From assembly GCF_938030815.1 (NCBI RefSeq), contig NZ_CALHII010000216.1, positions 1 to 24,397 on the forward strand: a stretch of DNA of 24,397 nucleotides, in the 5' to 3' direction. The notes beneath the pieces are model-generated. The model had not been told where the DNA came from, did no database searches, and was given only the letters and a program-made list of their open reading frames with translations. Shown piece after piece: positions 1 to 7,328 of this stretch. Positions within the stretch are counted from its first letter, which is position 1, and each line of letters begins with the position of its first letter. Origin of the DNA: an uncultured Campylobacter sp. (GTDB lineage Bacteria; Campylobacterota; Campylobacteria; Campylobacterales; Campylobacteraceae). The position numbers and the translations under genes were made by a program.

Positions 1-703
1 TCATCCGCCGCTTTGCGAGTCTAATGGCGGCAAATTTGAAGGATTTGAAATCGATCTTGCAAACGCTATTGCTAAAGAAATTTTCGGCAAAAAAGAGGGC
101 AAAATCGAGTTCATCCCACTAAGCGTAAATGATAGAATTCCATTTTTAGAGGCAAATAAGCTTGATTTGGTGATCGGCCTATTTAGCATCACCAACGAAC
201 GAAAAAGAAAAATCGATTTCTCCCTCCCCTACCTCTCCGCAAATTTAGGCGTATTAACGCGCAAAGCCGACGCTTTTACCGATATCGCGCAGCTTCATGA
301 TAAAAAGATCGTATTCGAAGGCGACGCGACGGTAGCCGAGAAATTTTTCAAAACCAAGGGATTTAAAAATTTAGGCCATTGCGCTTCGGCTAAGGAATGC
401 TACGAAATGATTCGAAATGGCGATGCGGACGGCTATATAAATGATAATCTCATCGTGCTTGCATATTCCGTCATCGATGATACTTTGGAAGTGCCGTTTA
501 AAAACCTAGGCGCGGCGGAATTCTTAGGCGTCGGCGTGCAAAAAGGCAATCAAAGTCTGCTTGATTTCATCAATGCCGATCTAATCAAGCTAAGCAAAGA
601 GGGCTTTTTCAAAAAGGCTTATGAGGACACTTTCGAGCCATTTTACCGCGGCACTGCGGATAAAAAATACTTCCTGCTAGACGGAATTTATAATATGCTT
701 TAG
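1..703 (+). CDS. Amino-acid ABC transporter substrate-binding protein, 5' end outside window
   Basis: Periplasmic solute-binding protein of family 3 (SBP_bac_3, PEB1-like), which would hand a polar amino acid to an ABC permease. The frame is open from base 2. The visible part starts in lobe 1, with GFEIDLANAIAKEIFG, then LDLVIGLFSITNERKRKIDFS, the hallmark stretch in which the Thr and Arg contact the ligand's carboxylate in this family. This is followed by the hinge region YLSANLGVLTRK and lobe 2 (DADGYINDN). The C-terminal tail after EGFFKKAYEDTF is about 25 residues longer than in PEB1. The signal peptide and true start lie upstream of the window, so the first internal ATG or GTG codons should not be taken as the start. 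The ligand cannot be told from sequence; aspartate/glutamate is possible by analogy with PEB1. No permease or ATPase gene follows. Confidence 0.88.
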   Translation, partial: HPPLCESNGGKFEGFEIDLANAIAKEIFGKKEGKIEFIPLSVNDRIPFLEANKLDLVIGLFSITNERKRKIDFSLPYLSANLGVLTRKADAFTDIAQLHDKKIVFEGDATVAEKFFKTKGFKNLGHCASAKECYEMIRNGDADGYINDNLIVLAYSVIDDTLEVPFKNLGAAEFLGVGVQKGNQSLLDFINADLIKLSKEGFFKKAYEDTFEPFYRGTADKKYFLLDGIYNML

Positions 704-1156
704 ACCTTAGAATTCTAAGGCGCGGAATTTTGAAATTTTGAAATTCCGCTTCGCACGCGGCGAGTGGAATTCCGCGATCTGCAAATTTTAGAATTTTTGT
801 AGCTACAAAATTTCGTAAAATTCTAAAATTTAAAATTTTATCTCACGCTCGGTTTAAAAATATCTATTCCATTCGGAGCAAAATTCCACGCTATGATAGA
901 ATTTTAAAATTTTATGCATGACGGAATTTTAGAATTTTACCCGCACCGAGAATTTTAAAATCCCATGTTGCAACAGAATTTCGTAGTTGAGGGCTTTTGC
1001 GCTGCGATAAAATATAAATTTATCGTGCGGTGTAGAATTCCACAGATAAGCGCGATAAAATTTAAAAGGATAAAATTCCGCGTGAGCTAAATTCTGGCCC
1101 ACGGCAAAAGCCAGTCGTCGCAGATACTATCGCTTAAGCTTTGTGGTCGCATAAAT
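704..1156. other. Gene-free spacer saturated with RAATTY hexamers and inverted repeats
   Basis: No credible gene in about 450 bases. I counted by eye 24 RAATTY hexamers (AAATTT, GAATTT, AAATTC, GAATTC) between 710 and 1158, often in paired blocks such as AAAATTTAAAATTTTA. The spacer starts with a perfect 16-base palindrome, CCTTAGAATTCTAAGG, at 705-720, two bases after the stop of the binding-protein gene. A 9-bp hairpin follows directly. The spacer lies between convergent genes, so it could hold terminators for both, but no stem here is followed by a T-run. Confidence 0.7.
722..749. repeat. Inverted repeat, 9-bp stem
   Basis: The arms GCGGAATTT (722-730) and AAATTCCGC (741-749) are perfect reverse complements around a 10-base loop. 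The position just after the binding-protein gene would suit a transcription end, but there is no T-run on either side, so a terminator call is weak. A related GGAATTCC palindrome follows at 766-773. Confidence 0.5.
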
Positions 1157-1744
1157 TTACTCAAACGCCTTGTAGTGCGCCTCATCGGCGAATTCTAACA
1201 TCTCGCGATCGCCCCTGCTGTCGCCGTAAGCGATGATGCGATCGAAAGCCTGCACGTCGTATGCCGCGCGCACGCGGGCGACCTTTTGCGCGCCGTAGCA
1301 GTTCTGCCCCTCGATCTCGCCCGTGATGATGCCGCCTTTGCGCCGTATTTTAGTGCCTAAAAGCTCCAATCCCTGCGCGTCGCACCACGGACGTAGCCAA
1401 TCTTCGAGCGAGGCGGTGACGATGACGACCCTATCGCCCGCGGCTTTGTAGCTTGCGATCTTGTCCATCGCGCTTTGTTTTAGGATATCTTCGATGTGAG
1501 TGGTGGAGTATTTTTTGCAAATTTTATCGAATTTATCGGCGCTCATGCCCGAAAAAAAGTAGCCCAAGAGCTTTCTGCGCGTAAAATTATTGCTCGCAAG
1601 GCCTAGCTTATATGCCGCTAAAATGGGCGATAGCACCAAAATCCCGCGAAAAAATTTCTTAAATCCGACTACGTAGGCGACGAACTCAAGCAGTGAATCA
1701 TCTCGCGTGATCGTGCCGTCAAAGTCGAATAAAACAAGATTCAT
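1157..1744 (-). CDS. HAD-IB family phosphatase (SerB-like)
   Basis: Small haloacid-dehalogenase hydrolase of subfamily IB, 195 residues, the size of phosphoserine phosphatase-like enzymes. Motif I is DFDGTITRDD near the N terminus (first Asp the nucleophile, second the acid/base). An alpha-helical C1 cap follows, then motif II in VVIVTAS (Ser or Thr) and motif III/IV in AYGDSRGDREML with the metal-binding Asp pair. The HAD-IB hallmark order cap-then-TAS-then-GDSxxD is complete, so it should be active. The substrate is uncertain: many such proteins in this phylum dephosphorylate phosphoserine or lipid-linked or nucleotide phosphates. An in-frame TTG five codons upstream also exists, but the ATG at 1744 is chosen because AGGAG lies five bases before it. 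It is downstream of typA on the same strand, beyond a strong terminator, so it probably has its own promoter. Confidence 0.85.
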   Translation of the reverse strand: MNLVLFDFDGTITRDDSLLEFVAYVVGFKKFFRGILVLSPILAAYKLGLASNNFTRRKLLGYFFSGMSADKFDKICKKYSTTHIEDILKQSAMDKIASYKAAGDRVVIVTASLEDWLRPWCDAQGLELLGTKIRRKGGIITGEIEGQNCYGAQKVARVRAAYDVQAFDRIIAYGDSRGDREMLEFADEAHYKAFE

Positions 1745-1790
1745 TGCCTCTCCTAGCAAAATTTCAGAAACGTAAATTTTAAAATTTACC

Positions 1791-1830
1791 TATAAAAAAG
1801 GCGTGAAATTTAAAAGCTAAATTTCACGCC
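1791..1830 (-). terminator. Rho-independent terminator of typA
   Basis: Perfect 12-bp inverted repeat, GGCGTGAAATTT (1800-1811) and AAATTTCACGCC (1819-1830), with a 7-base loop. On the minus strand the stem is followed directly by six T residues. It lies 26 bases past the typA stop. This is the clearest intrinsic terminator in the window. Confidence 0.9.
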
Positions 1831-1856
1831 GAATTTTAAAATTTCATTTTGAAATT

Positions 1857-3659
1857 TTATTTTTTCGCCATTCGTCTGCGCGTCGTAGGGTCTAAGTATC
1901 GCTTACGCACGCGGATATTTACGGGCGTAACCTCCACAAGCTCATCCTCCTCGATCCACTCCAGCGCGCGCTCTAAATTTAGCGCACGCGGCGGCACGAG
2001 TTTGATCGCATCGTCGCTACCGCTGGCGCGGACGTTGGTTAAATTTTTACCCTTGATCGGATTAACGTCCAGATCGTTCGGACGGCTGTGTTCGCCGATA
2101 ATCATGCCCAGATAAACCTTCGCCTGCGGAGCGATAAAAAGCACGCCGCGATCTTGCAGGTTCCACAGACTGTATCCTAGCGCTACTCCGTTTTCCATAC
2201 TCACGAGCGCGCCGTTTTGTCGCTTTTCGACCGCGCCGATGAAGGGGCGGAATTCTAAAAAGCTATGGTTCATTACGCCTTCGCCGCGAGTATCGGTCAA
2301 AAACTGCGAGCGAAAGCCGATAAGACCGCGCGCCGGGATCTCAAACTCCATACGCGTCTGCCCGTCGCCGGTAGGGTTCATCACCTTCATCTCGGCTTTT
2401 TTGCGGCCGAGCTTTTCTATGACTGTACCGGTACAATCATCGGGCGCATCGATGACTAGATGCTCGAAAGGCTCGCATTTGATGCCGTCGATCTCTTTGA
2501 TGATAACTTCCGGGCGCCCGAGGCAGAACTCAAAGCCCTCGCGGCGCATATTCTCGGCCAAAATCGTGATCTGCAGCTCGCCGCGACCGCTTACTTTAAA
2601 TTTGCCCTCGCCCGCGTTTTCATAGCGCATCGCGATGTTGGTTTTCATCTCCGCTTCCAAGCGCTCGTCGATCTTATTTGAGGTTACGAATTTACCCTCC
2701 GTGCCGGCTAGCGGTCCGTCATTTACGCTGAAAATTACGCTAAGGGTCGGCTCTTCTATATGCAGCGCATCAAGCGGGATTGGATTATTGGGATCTACGA
2801 TGCTATCGCCTACGTCAAGCGCATCAAAGCCCGCGATCGCTACAATGTCGCCGGTGCCTGCCGCATCGATGTCGGCACGCTCAAGTCCGTTAAAGCCGAT
2901 GAGTTTTGAAATTCTACCGTTTATATGCGTGCCGTCGGCTTTAGCTAGCATAACGCTTTGGTTTTTGTTTATCGTGCCGTTGAAAATCCTAGCGATACCG
3001 ATCTTGCCGACGTAGTTGTCGTAATCGAGCGTAAAAACCTGCAGCTGCAGCGGATTATCGTCGCTACCGCTCGGAGTTGGAACGTGAGAGATAATAGTCT
3101 CAAAAAGCGGCTTCATATCGGCGCTCTCATCGCTTAGATCGTATTTTGCGTAGCCGTTTTTGGCCGCGGCATAGATGACGGGGAACTCAAGCTGCTCGTC
3201 GTTTGCATCAAGCGCTACGAAAAGATCGAAAATTTCATTTACCACGCGGTCCGGATCGGCTGCGGGCTTGTCGATTTTGTTTACGACTACGATAGGTCTG
3301 AGCCCTAAAGATAGTGCCTTTTTTACGACAAATTTTGTCTGCGGCATGACGCCTTCTTGCGCATCGACGAGTAAAAGCACGCCGTCTACCATCTTTAGCA
3401 CGCGCTCGACCTCGCCGCCGAAATCGGCGTGGCCCGGAGTGTCAATGATGTTGATTTTAACGCCGCCGTAGTGGATGGCGGTATTTTTGGATAGTATCGT
3501 AATGCCTCGCTCACGCTCGATGTCGTTGCTATCCATCACGCGCTCGCCGACTTCTTGGTGATTACCAAATGTGCCGGACTGTTTTAAAAGCTCATCTACA
3601 ATAGTGGTCTTGCCGTGATCGACGTGCGCGATAACCGCAATATTTCTGATATTTTCCAA
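1857..3659 (-). CDS. typA: Translational GTPase TypA/BipA
   Basis: Ribosome-associated GTPase related to EF-G/LepA that helps ribosome assembly and stress adaptation. Reading from the chosen start, residues 1-19 are the family N terminus (ENIRNIAVIAHVDHGKTT, containing the P-loop). They are followed by switch regions (RGITI), DTPGHADFGGEVER, the NKID specificity motif, the beta-barrel domain II, two EF-G-like domains and the BipA-specific C-terminal domain (SMENGVALGYSLWNLQDRG, IIGEHSRPNDLDVN). Length is about 600 residues, normal for TypA. An upstream TTG at 3683 would add eight residues (MKLETERN). I prefer the TTG at 3659 because GGAG sits just before it, because the protein then begins as the family does, and because the likely transcription start lies only a few bases upstream of 3683. 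Confidence 0.96.
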   Translation of the reverse strand: MENIRNIAVIAHVDHGKTTIVDELLKQSGTFGNHQEVGERVMDSNDIERERGITILSKNTAIHYGGVKINIIDTPGHADFGGEVERVLKMVDGVLLLVDAQEGVMPQTKFVVKKALSLGLRPIVVVNKIDKPAADPDRVVNEIFDLFVALDANDEQLEFPVIYAAAKNGYAKYDLSDESADMKPLFETIISHVPTPSGSDDNPLQLQVFTLDYDNYVGKIGIARIFNGTINKNQSVMLAKADGTHINGRISKLIGFNGLERADIDAAGTGDIVAIAGFDALDVGDSIVDPNNPIPLDALHIEEPTLSVIFSVNDGPLAGTEGKFVTSNKIDERLEAEMKTNIAMRYENAGEGKFKVSGRGELQITILAENMRREGFEFCLGRPEVIIKEIDGIKCEPFEHLVIDAPDDCTGTVIEKLGRKKAEMKVMNPTGDGQTRMEFEIPARGLIGFRSQFLTDTRGEGVMNHSFLEFRPFIGAVEKRQNGALVSMENGVALGYSLWNLQDRGVLFIAPQAKVYLGMIIGEHSRPNDLDVNPIKGKNLTNVRASGSDDAIKLVPPRALNLERALEWIEEDELVEVTPVNIRVRKRYLDPTTRRRMAKK

Positions 3660-3692
3660 ATTTCTCTCCGTTTCTAATTTCAAAAACTAACG

Positions 3693-3698
3693 ATTATA
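3693..3698 (-). promoter_or_regulatory. Putative sigma70 -10 box of typA
   Basis: Perfect TATAAT on the minus strand, 34 bases before the preferred TTG start. An A/T-rich stretch with a T-run lies upstream and there is no clear -35 box, as is usual in Campylobacter. A transcript would begin near 3686, three bases from the alternative TTG at 3683, which argues against that start. Confidence 0.6.
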
Positions 3699-3723
3699 CT
3701 AAAAAAATTCTTAAGATAAAAAT

Positions 3724-4143
3724 TTACGAATACTCTTTGACTTCGCAGACAAAAAACTCATAAACGCGCTGTTGGATTAGTGCATCCTCGTCATCATCTC
3801 CGATCAAACGGCGCAGATGCGAAAAATCGATCTTTTTGATATATTTTTTGTTATTTTTGATATCTCTGTCGATCTCTTTTAGAAGCGAGTCTAAATTTAA
3901 GCTTTTATAAGTTTTCGCCTTTAAGATATACTCTTTTACGATAGAAACTAGCACGCCGATGCGCTGCTCGTCGCCCGGATAAATTTCGCCCGCTATATCT
4001 TTGATCACGTCGTAATCCTCGTCGGTCTGCTTCTTTTTGGCAAGCAGCATAGCGGCAAAAATTTTGGCTCTAAACTCGATAGAGCGATGATGAGGGATAA
4101 AGACCTCGCGAAATACGGATAAAAGATGATTTTTGAAATTCAT
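3724..4143 (-). CDS. Conserved small helical protein of unknown function
   Basis: 139 residues, no signal peptide or membrane segment. Rich in Lys, Asp, Glu and Ile, and expected to be almost wholly alpha-helical. The first half (FRAKIFAAMLLAKKK, then an acidic stretch and VLVSIVKEYILK) has the look of a TerB-like helical bundle, but I cannot assign it to a family. The second half carries long charged helices and an acidic GDDDEDAL segment. ATG at 4143 has AAGG six bases upstream. It lies 64 bases upstream of typA on the same strand, and typA appears to have its own promoter. Its 5' leader overlaps the promoter of the divergently transcribed SRP RNA gene. I do not recognise a function. Confidence 0.75.
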   Translation of the reverse strand: MNFKNHLLSVFREVFIPHHRSIEFRAKIFAAMLLAKKKQTDEDYDVIKDIAGEIYPGDEQRIGVLVSIVKEYILKAKTYKSLNLDSLLKEIDRDIKNNKKYIKKIDFSHLRRLIGDDDEDALIQQRVYEFFVCEVKEYS

Positions 4144-4172
4144 TTATAACCTTACTTTAAGAAACATTTCCA

Positions 4173-4178
4173 TATAAT
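4173..4178 (+). promoter_or_regulatory. -10 box of the SRP RNA promoter
   Basis: Perfect TATAAT. The distance to base 4185-4186, where the RNA's terminal stem begins, is the expected seven or so bases. The upstream side is T-rich with no good -35 box. Confidence 0.75.
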
Positions 4179-4184
4179 CCCGTT

Positions 4185-4291
4185 TGCCCTTTCTTAGACC
4201 TGTGCAATGCTTTTTTTAGGCACCGCTTCAGGGTAGGAATACAGCAGAGCACTTAGATCTCGCATGTGCCGCAGCCATCTGGGAAGGGGTT
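4185..4291 (+). ncRNA. ffs: Signal recognition particle RNA (4.5S RNA, small bacterial type)
   Basis: About 105-nt RNA that, with Ffh, forms the SRP, which targets membrane proteins to the translocon. The conserved apical domain is present at 4228-4247: TTCAGG, a GTA/TAC stem closing the GGAA tetraloop, and the asymmetric loop side AGCAG, matching the Ffh-binding element of bacterial 4.5S RNA. The ends pair: 4187-4198 (CCCTTTCTTAGA) with 4278-4289 (TCTGGGAAGGGG), 12 consecutive pairs including three G-U. The interior also pairs partly (CTGTG with CGCAG). A TATAAT box precedes it and a short TTTT follows. The 3' end abuts the stop codon of the opposing HD-domain gene, so the two transcripts converge. 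Exact 5' and 3' ends are estimates. Confidence 0.92.
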
Positions 4292-5527
4292 TTATAAATC
4301 GATCCTATTAAGTCCGAAATGCTCTTTGAAATCATCGCAAACACTATAAAAATCGACGCCTTCAATTTTCGGCTTGGCTTTGAAAAACTCTAACATCGAA
4401 TTATACCCGCTAAGCAGCTCCTTACTCTTTACGCCATAGCTTATTGAAATTCCTGCCTCAAAAAATGCCGCTAGCTTGTCACAATACTTAAGCGCCTTGC
4501 CGTCGATTGCACGAAATTTATCTTCGTTAAACATCTTTAGGCTACCCTCTGCAAATTTAGGCTCCTTGCCTAGCTCGAAGGTGCGGTTTTCAAACTCGTC
4601 TTTTATAAATTTACTGCCCTCTTTACGGATACCCAAAATATAACTGAAATCATCTCGCATATGTTCCGGCACGAATGGTAAAATTTTATCGTCTATTAGC
4701 CGCATCTCATATTCGCCGATGATGTCGCTAAGGCCCTTGACGCCGTATTTTACGGGGCTAATGATGTCGCGAGTGAGGCTTTCTGGTAGATCGTGAAATA
4801 GCGCGCAGAAAAAATTATACGCCGTGCGCGAGCGGCACGCATCCACCTCAAGCGAGAAAAAGTAACTTAAAATCGCAACTACCAGCATGTGCCCAAGCAC
4901 CGATGTCTCAGGGATGCGCGGCGTCTGCGCCCAGCGCTTTTGAAAACGAAGTCTGCCGCTAAGATCGACTATGCGGGCAAGTTTTTTATTCATCACGATC
5001 TTTCGCACGCCGATAAGCTCGTAATAATCCTCAAGCTCCTCCTCAACCTTAGCTTTTAACTCCTCGATATCGTTTAAAAACTGGCTAGTTTGATAGACGA
5101 TGTTAAATTCCCACCGCGTAGAGAGGTAACTAGCCGCCTTTAAGATCACCACTTCTTTCTTATGATCCTTGGAATTTAGATATTTTTTAAATCGCTCGAA
5201 AAAAGCGCCATTTTGAATAGGCAAAAGATCGCTTTCCAGGACACTTAGAACCCATTCGTTGATCTTTTTTTTCTTGGTTTTTTGGATCTGATGAAAGACG
5301 TCCGGGCGAATGTCGGTTACGACGATGCGCGCTAAAAACTCGAAAATCCCCGCTTCTATCACATAGTTGATATCCACATCGCGCTCAAAGCTAGCGATGA
5401 AATAAGCGATGATAAATTTATGCGCCTGTTTGTCGAGCTCGACTAGACTTACCATCTTTGGGTAGTCGTTCCAGCGGCTAATGCTTGCGGATTTAAAAAT
5501 TTGTTCGACTAAATTTGAGCTTATCAT
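4292..5527 (-). CDS. HD-domain phosphohydrolase with two tandem HD folds, YfbR-like
   Basis: 411-residue cytosolic protein. The C-terminal half matches the YfbR/HD_3 nucleotidase pattern: RW..(I)PETSVLGHML with H213, then FHDLPESLTRDIISPVK with H245-D246, and KYCDKLAAFFEAG with D350. These are the four ligands of a divalent metal. The family removes phosphate from deoxynucleoside monophosphates, so that is the likely reaction type, not proven here. The N-terminal half repeats the same layout (H36 in AHKFIIAYFIA; FLARIVVTDIRPDVF; ILKAASYLSTRWEFNI), but the HD pair is replaced by R67-I68 and the last Asp by Ser, so it looks like an inactive copy. ATG overlaps the stop of queF by four bases (ATGA), which indicates coupled translation at the end of the dnaA cluster. 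Confidence 0.85.
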   Translation of the reverse strand: MISSNLVEQIFKSASISRWNDYPKMVSLVELDKQAHKFIIAYFIASFERDVDINYVIEAGIFEFLARIVVTDIRPDVFHQIQKTKKKKINEWVLSVLESDLLPIQNGAFFERFKKYLNSKDHKKEVVILKAASYLSTRWEFNIVYQTSQFLNDIEELKAKVEEELEDYYELIGVRKIVMNKKLARIVDLSGRLRFQKRWAQTPRIPETSVLGHMLVVAILSYFFSLEVDACRSRTAYNFFCALFHDLPESLTRDIISPVKYGVKGLSDIIGEYEMRLIDDKILPFVPEHMRDDFSYILGIRKEGSKFIKDEFENRTFELGKEPKFAEGSLKMFNEDKFRAIDGKALKYCDKLAAFFEAGISISYGVKSKELLSGYNSMLEFFKAKPKIEGVDFYSVCDDFKEHFGLNRIDL

Positions 5528-5904
5528 CGGTAAATTTGATCCGAGTTTATTTCGATTACGGTGTGGACATTGCCGCGTGGATTAAAATCGCCCGTGATTT
5601 TCATAAATTTAGGCTTTAACTTGCTTTGCAACGCGCCGTAAATTTCATTTATGCTATCTTCGTGGCTGATGTAGCGGTTCATAAAGGAATTTATGTAAAG
5701 TTTGATCGCTTTAAGTTCGACTACGAGCTTGTCCGGGATATATTCCAAATAGATCGTCGCAAAGTCCGGATAGCCCGAGCGCGGGCAGCGGCAGCAAAAC
5801 TCGGGCAGGGTAATTTTTATCAGATAATCGCGCTCCTGTTTGTTGGGCCAAACTTCAATCTTTTCTATGTCAAATTTTTCAATTTCCTCTTCGCCGTATC
5901 TCAC
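5524..5904 (-). CDS. queF: NADPH-dependent 7-cyano-7-deazaguanine reductase QueF
   Basis: Reduces preQ0 to preQ1 in queuosine synthesis, in the cytosol. At 126 residues it is the short, single-domain (YkvM/unimodular) form. Catalytic Cys40 lies in EFCCRCPRSGYPDFA with Asp47. The QueF signature VELKAIKLYINSFMNR (63-77) provides NADPH contacts, and H81-E82 follow for substrate binding. Start is GTG at 5904, preceded at six bases by AAGGAG. The GTG shares one base with the TAG stop of the upstream gene, and the stop overlaps the next ATG by four bases, so it is translationally coupled on both sides. Two extra cysteines flank Cys40 (37 and 38), which is uncommon. Confidence 0.96.
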   Translation of the reverse strand: MRYGEEEIEKFDIEKIEVWPNKQERDYLIKITLPEFCCRCPRSGYPDFATIYLEYIPDKLVVELKAIKLYINSFMNRYISHEDSINEIYGALQSKLKPKFMKITGDFNPRGNVHTVIEINSDQIYR

Positions 5905-7328
5905 TATGATCTCCTTAAATTCGATATATCATTCGGTTTTTCGACGCAAAATCCTTGAATATAATCGATGCCCATTTTATAAAGCTGCATTTGAAATTCC
6001 TCTTTGTCAACGAAACGCATTACGGTTTTAATACCCGATTTAGCGCAGGCCTCATTAATGCCTATGAAGATATTTTTAATCTTTTCATCGTCTAAATTTT
6101 TGTTAAATTCTATATCATAAACGATAAAATCCACTTCTAAAAATTTTAAATATTCAAAGCTTGCATTCGAGCCGCCAAACTGCGACAGCGCGAAGCTAAA
6201 TCCGAGTTCGCGGAATTTAATTAAAATTTCATCAAAGCGCTTAATCTCCGAATAAATAAGCTTTTCGTTAAACTCAAACACGATCTTTTTCGGATCGATT
6301 AGATTATTATCGATAAGCTTTAAAATTTCATTGCGAAACTCGTTATTTCGCAGGGTCTGAGGCATGACCTCGATAAAAATTTTAGCGTCGATATCTTTAA
6401 AATAGATGATCCTAGAAATCTGCCTCATCATCGAAATATCGTATTTAATATCGTAATGATTTAGAAGCAAAATATCTAAAATTCTACTTTTTGTAATCTT
6501 TTCGCCGCTTCTTAGATCAAGCTTCGGAATTAAATTTATATGAGATTTTACCCCATTTTTATCCGCGACGTGCTGATATTTAAAGCTAAAATTTTCACTA
6601 TCGATCGCTTCCATTACGTCGGCGGAAAACACGTCTATTAATACTTTCTCTACGTCAATAGCCTTCTCGCCGTGCTCTTCGTCGTCCAGGTGATTTATCT
6701 TATAAAATAGCGCATTTACAATATTATGTAGATTGCGATCATAGGAGCTTGGAAGCATCGTAAATTCGCTTTTTATCTCTACATTTTTGATCGTTTGACT
6801 TGAAATTTTATGCTCAAACATCCGCAAAATATGGCTTAAATTTGTAGCTTTTGATTCTACGCCGAATACAAAGTAGCCATTTATAAAGCGCCCGATCGGA
6901 AGGTCCTTAAAACCTTGCTCCGCCATAAAATTTGAAAGCTCCTTACAATACTCGTATAAAATTTCATCGCCGTTTTTATATCCGTATCGATCGTTTATGT
7001 CAATAATATTTTTAATTCGTAAAAGAACAATATTTATTTGACGATTTTTGGCTATATCGTTGCTTAAAATTTTCTCGATCTCCTCGCGCACGAATACGTG
7101 AGTAACGGGATCAATCAGCGTTTTTTGAAAGCCGAAATAAATTTGATAGATGACATAATAAACATAGCAGGTTAAAAGTATCAAAAACAAAATTACGTCA
7201 TCAAATTTAAACTCGCCGTTTCGAAACAAAATAATTCCAAAAACAATCAAAACGCAGGTAAATGGCACAGAAATTTTAAGTGCCGTTATGAAACGATTTT
7301 CGCGCTCTTTGGTCTCACTAAATAGCAT
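5904..7328 (-). CDS. Membrane-anchored degenerate GGDEF-EAL protein
   Basis: 474 residues: two membrane segments (about 15-35 and 44-66), a GGDEF-type fold (about 72-215) and an EAL-type fold (about 245-465). Architecture is that of c-di-GMP cyclase/phosphodiesterase proteins, but the key motifs are lost. The GGDEF position reads INGYF (149-153). The EAL motif position in FKYQHVADKNG...INLIPKLD lacks E-A-L. FEFNE stands for the metal-site FEITE. LSQFGGSNASFEYLKFLEVD stands for DDFGTGYSSLxYLKxLPVD, with the metal-binding DD lost. GMGIDYIQGF-type end motif is kept (MGIDYIQGFCVEKP). It is thus probably a non-catalytic sensor or adaptor. Its ATG follows the gyrB TAG with no base between, so it is tied to gyrB translation. 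Confidence 0.85.
   Translation of the reverse strand: MLFSETKERENRFITALKISVPFTCVLIVFGIILFRNGEFKFDDVILFLILLTCYVYYVIYQIYFGFQKTLIDPVTHVFVREEIEKILSNDIAKNRQINIVLLRIKNIIDINDRYGYKNGDEILYEYCKELSNFMAEQGFKDLPIGRFINGYFVFGVESKATNLSHILRMFEHKISSQTIKNVEIKSEFTMLPSSYDRNLHNIVNALFYKINHLDDEEHGEKAIDVEKVLIDVFSADVMEAIDSENFSFKYQHVADKNGVKSHINLIPKLDLRSGEKITKSRILDILLLNHYDIKYDISMMRQISRIIYFKDIDAKIFIEVMPQTLRNNEFRNEILKLIDNNLIDPKKIVFEFNEKLIYSEIKRFDEILIKFRELGFSFALSQFGGSNASFEYLKFLEVDFIVYDIEFNKNLDDEKIKNIFIGINEACAKSGIKTVMRFVDKEEFQMQLYKMGIDYIQGFCVEKPNDISNLRRS

Noticed and set aside
704..1156. CRISPR-like array from the repeated A/T blocks
   Set aside because: Repeats are short, irregularly spaced and not separated by uniform spacers; no cas genes are present.
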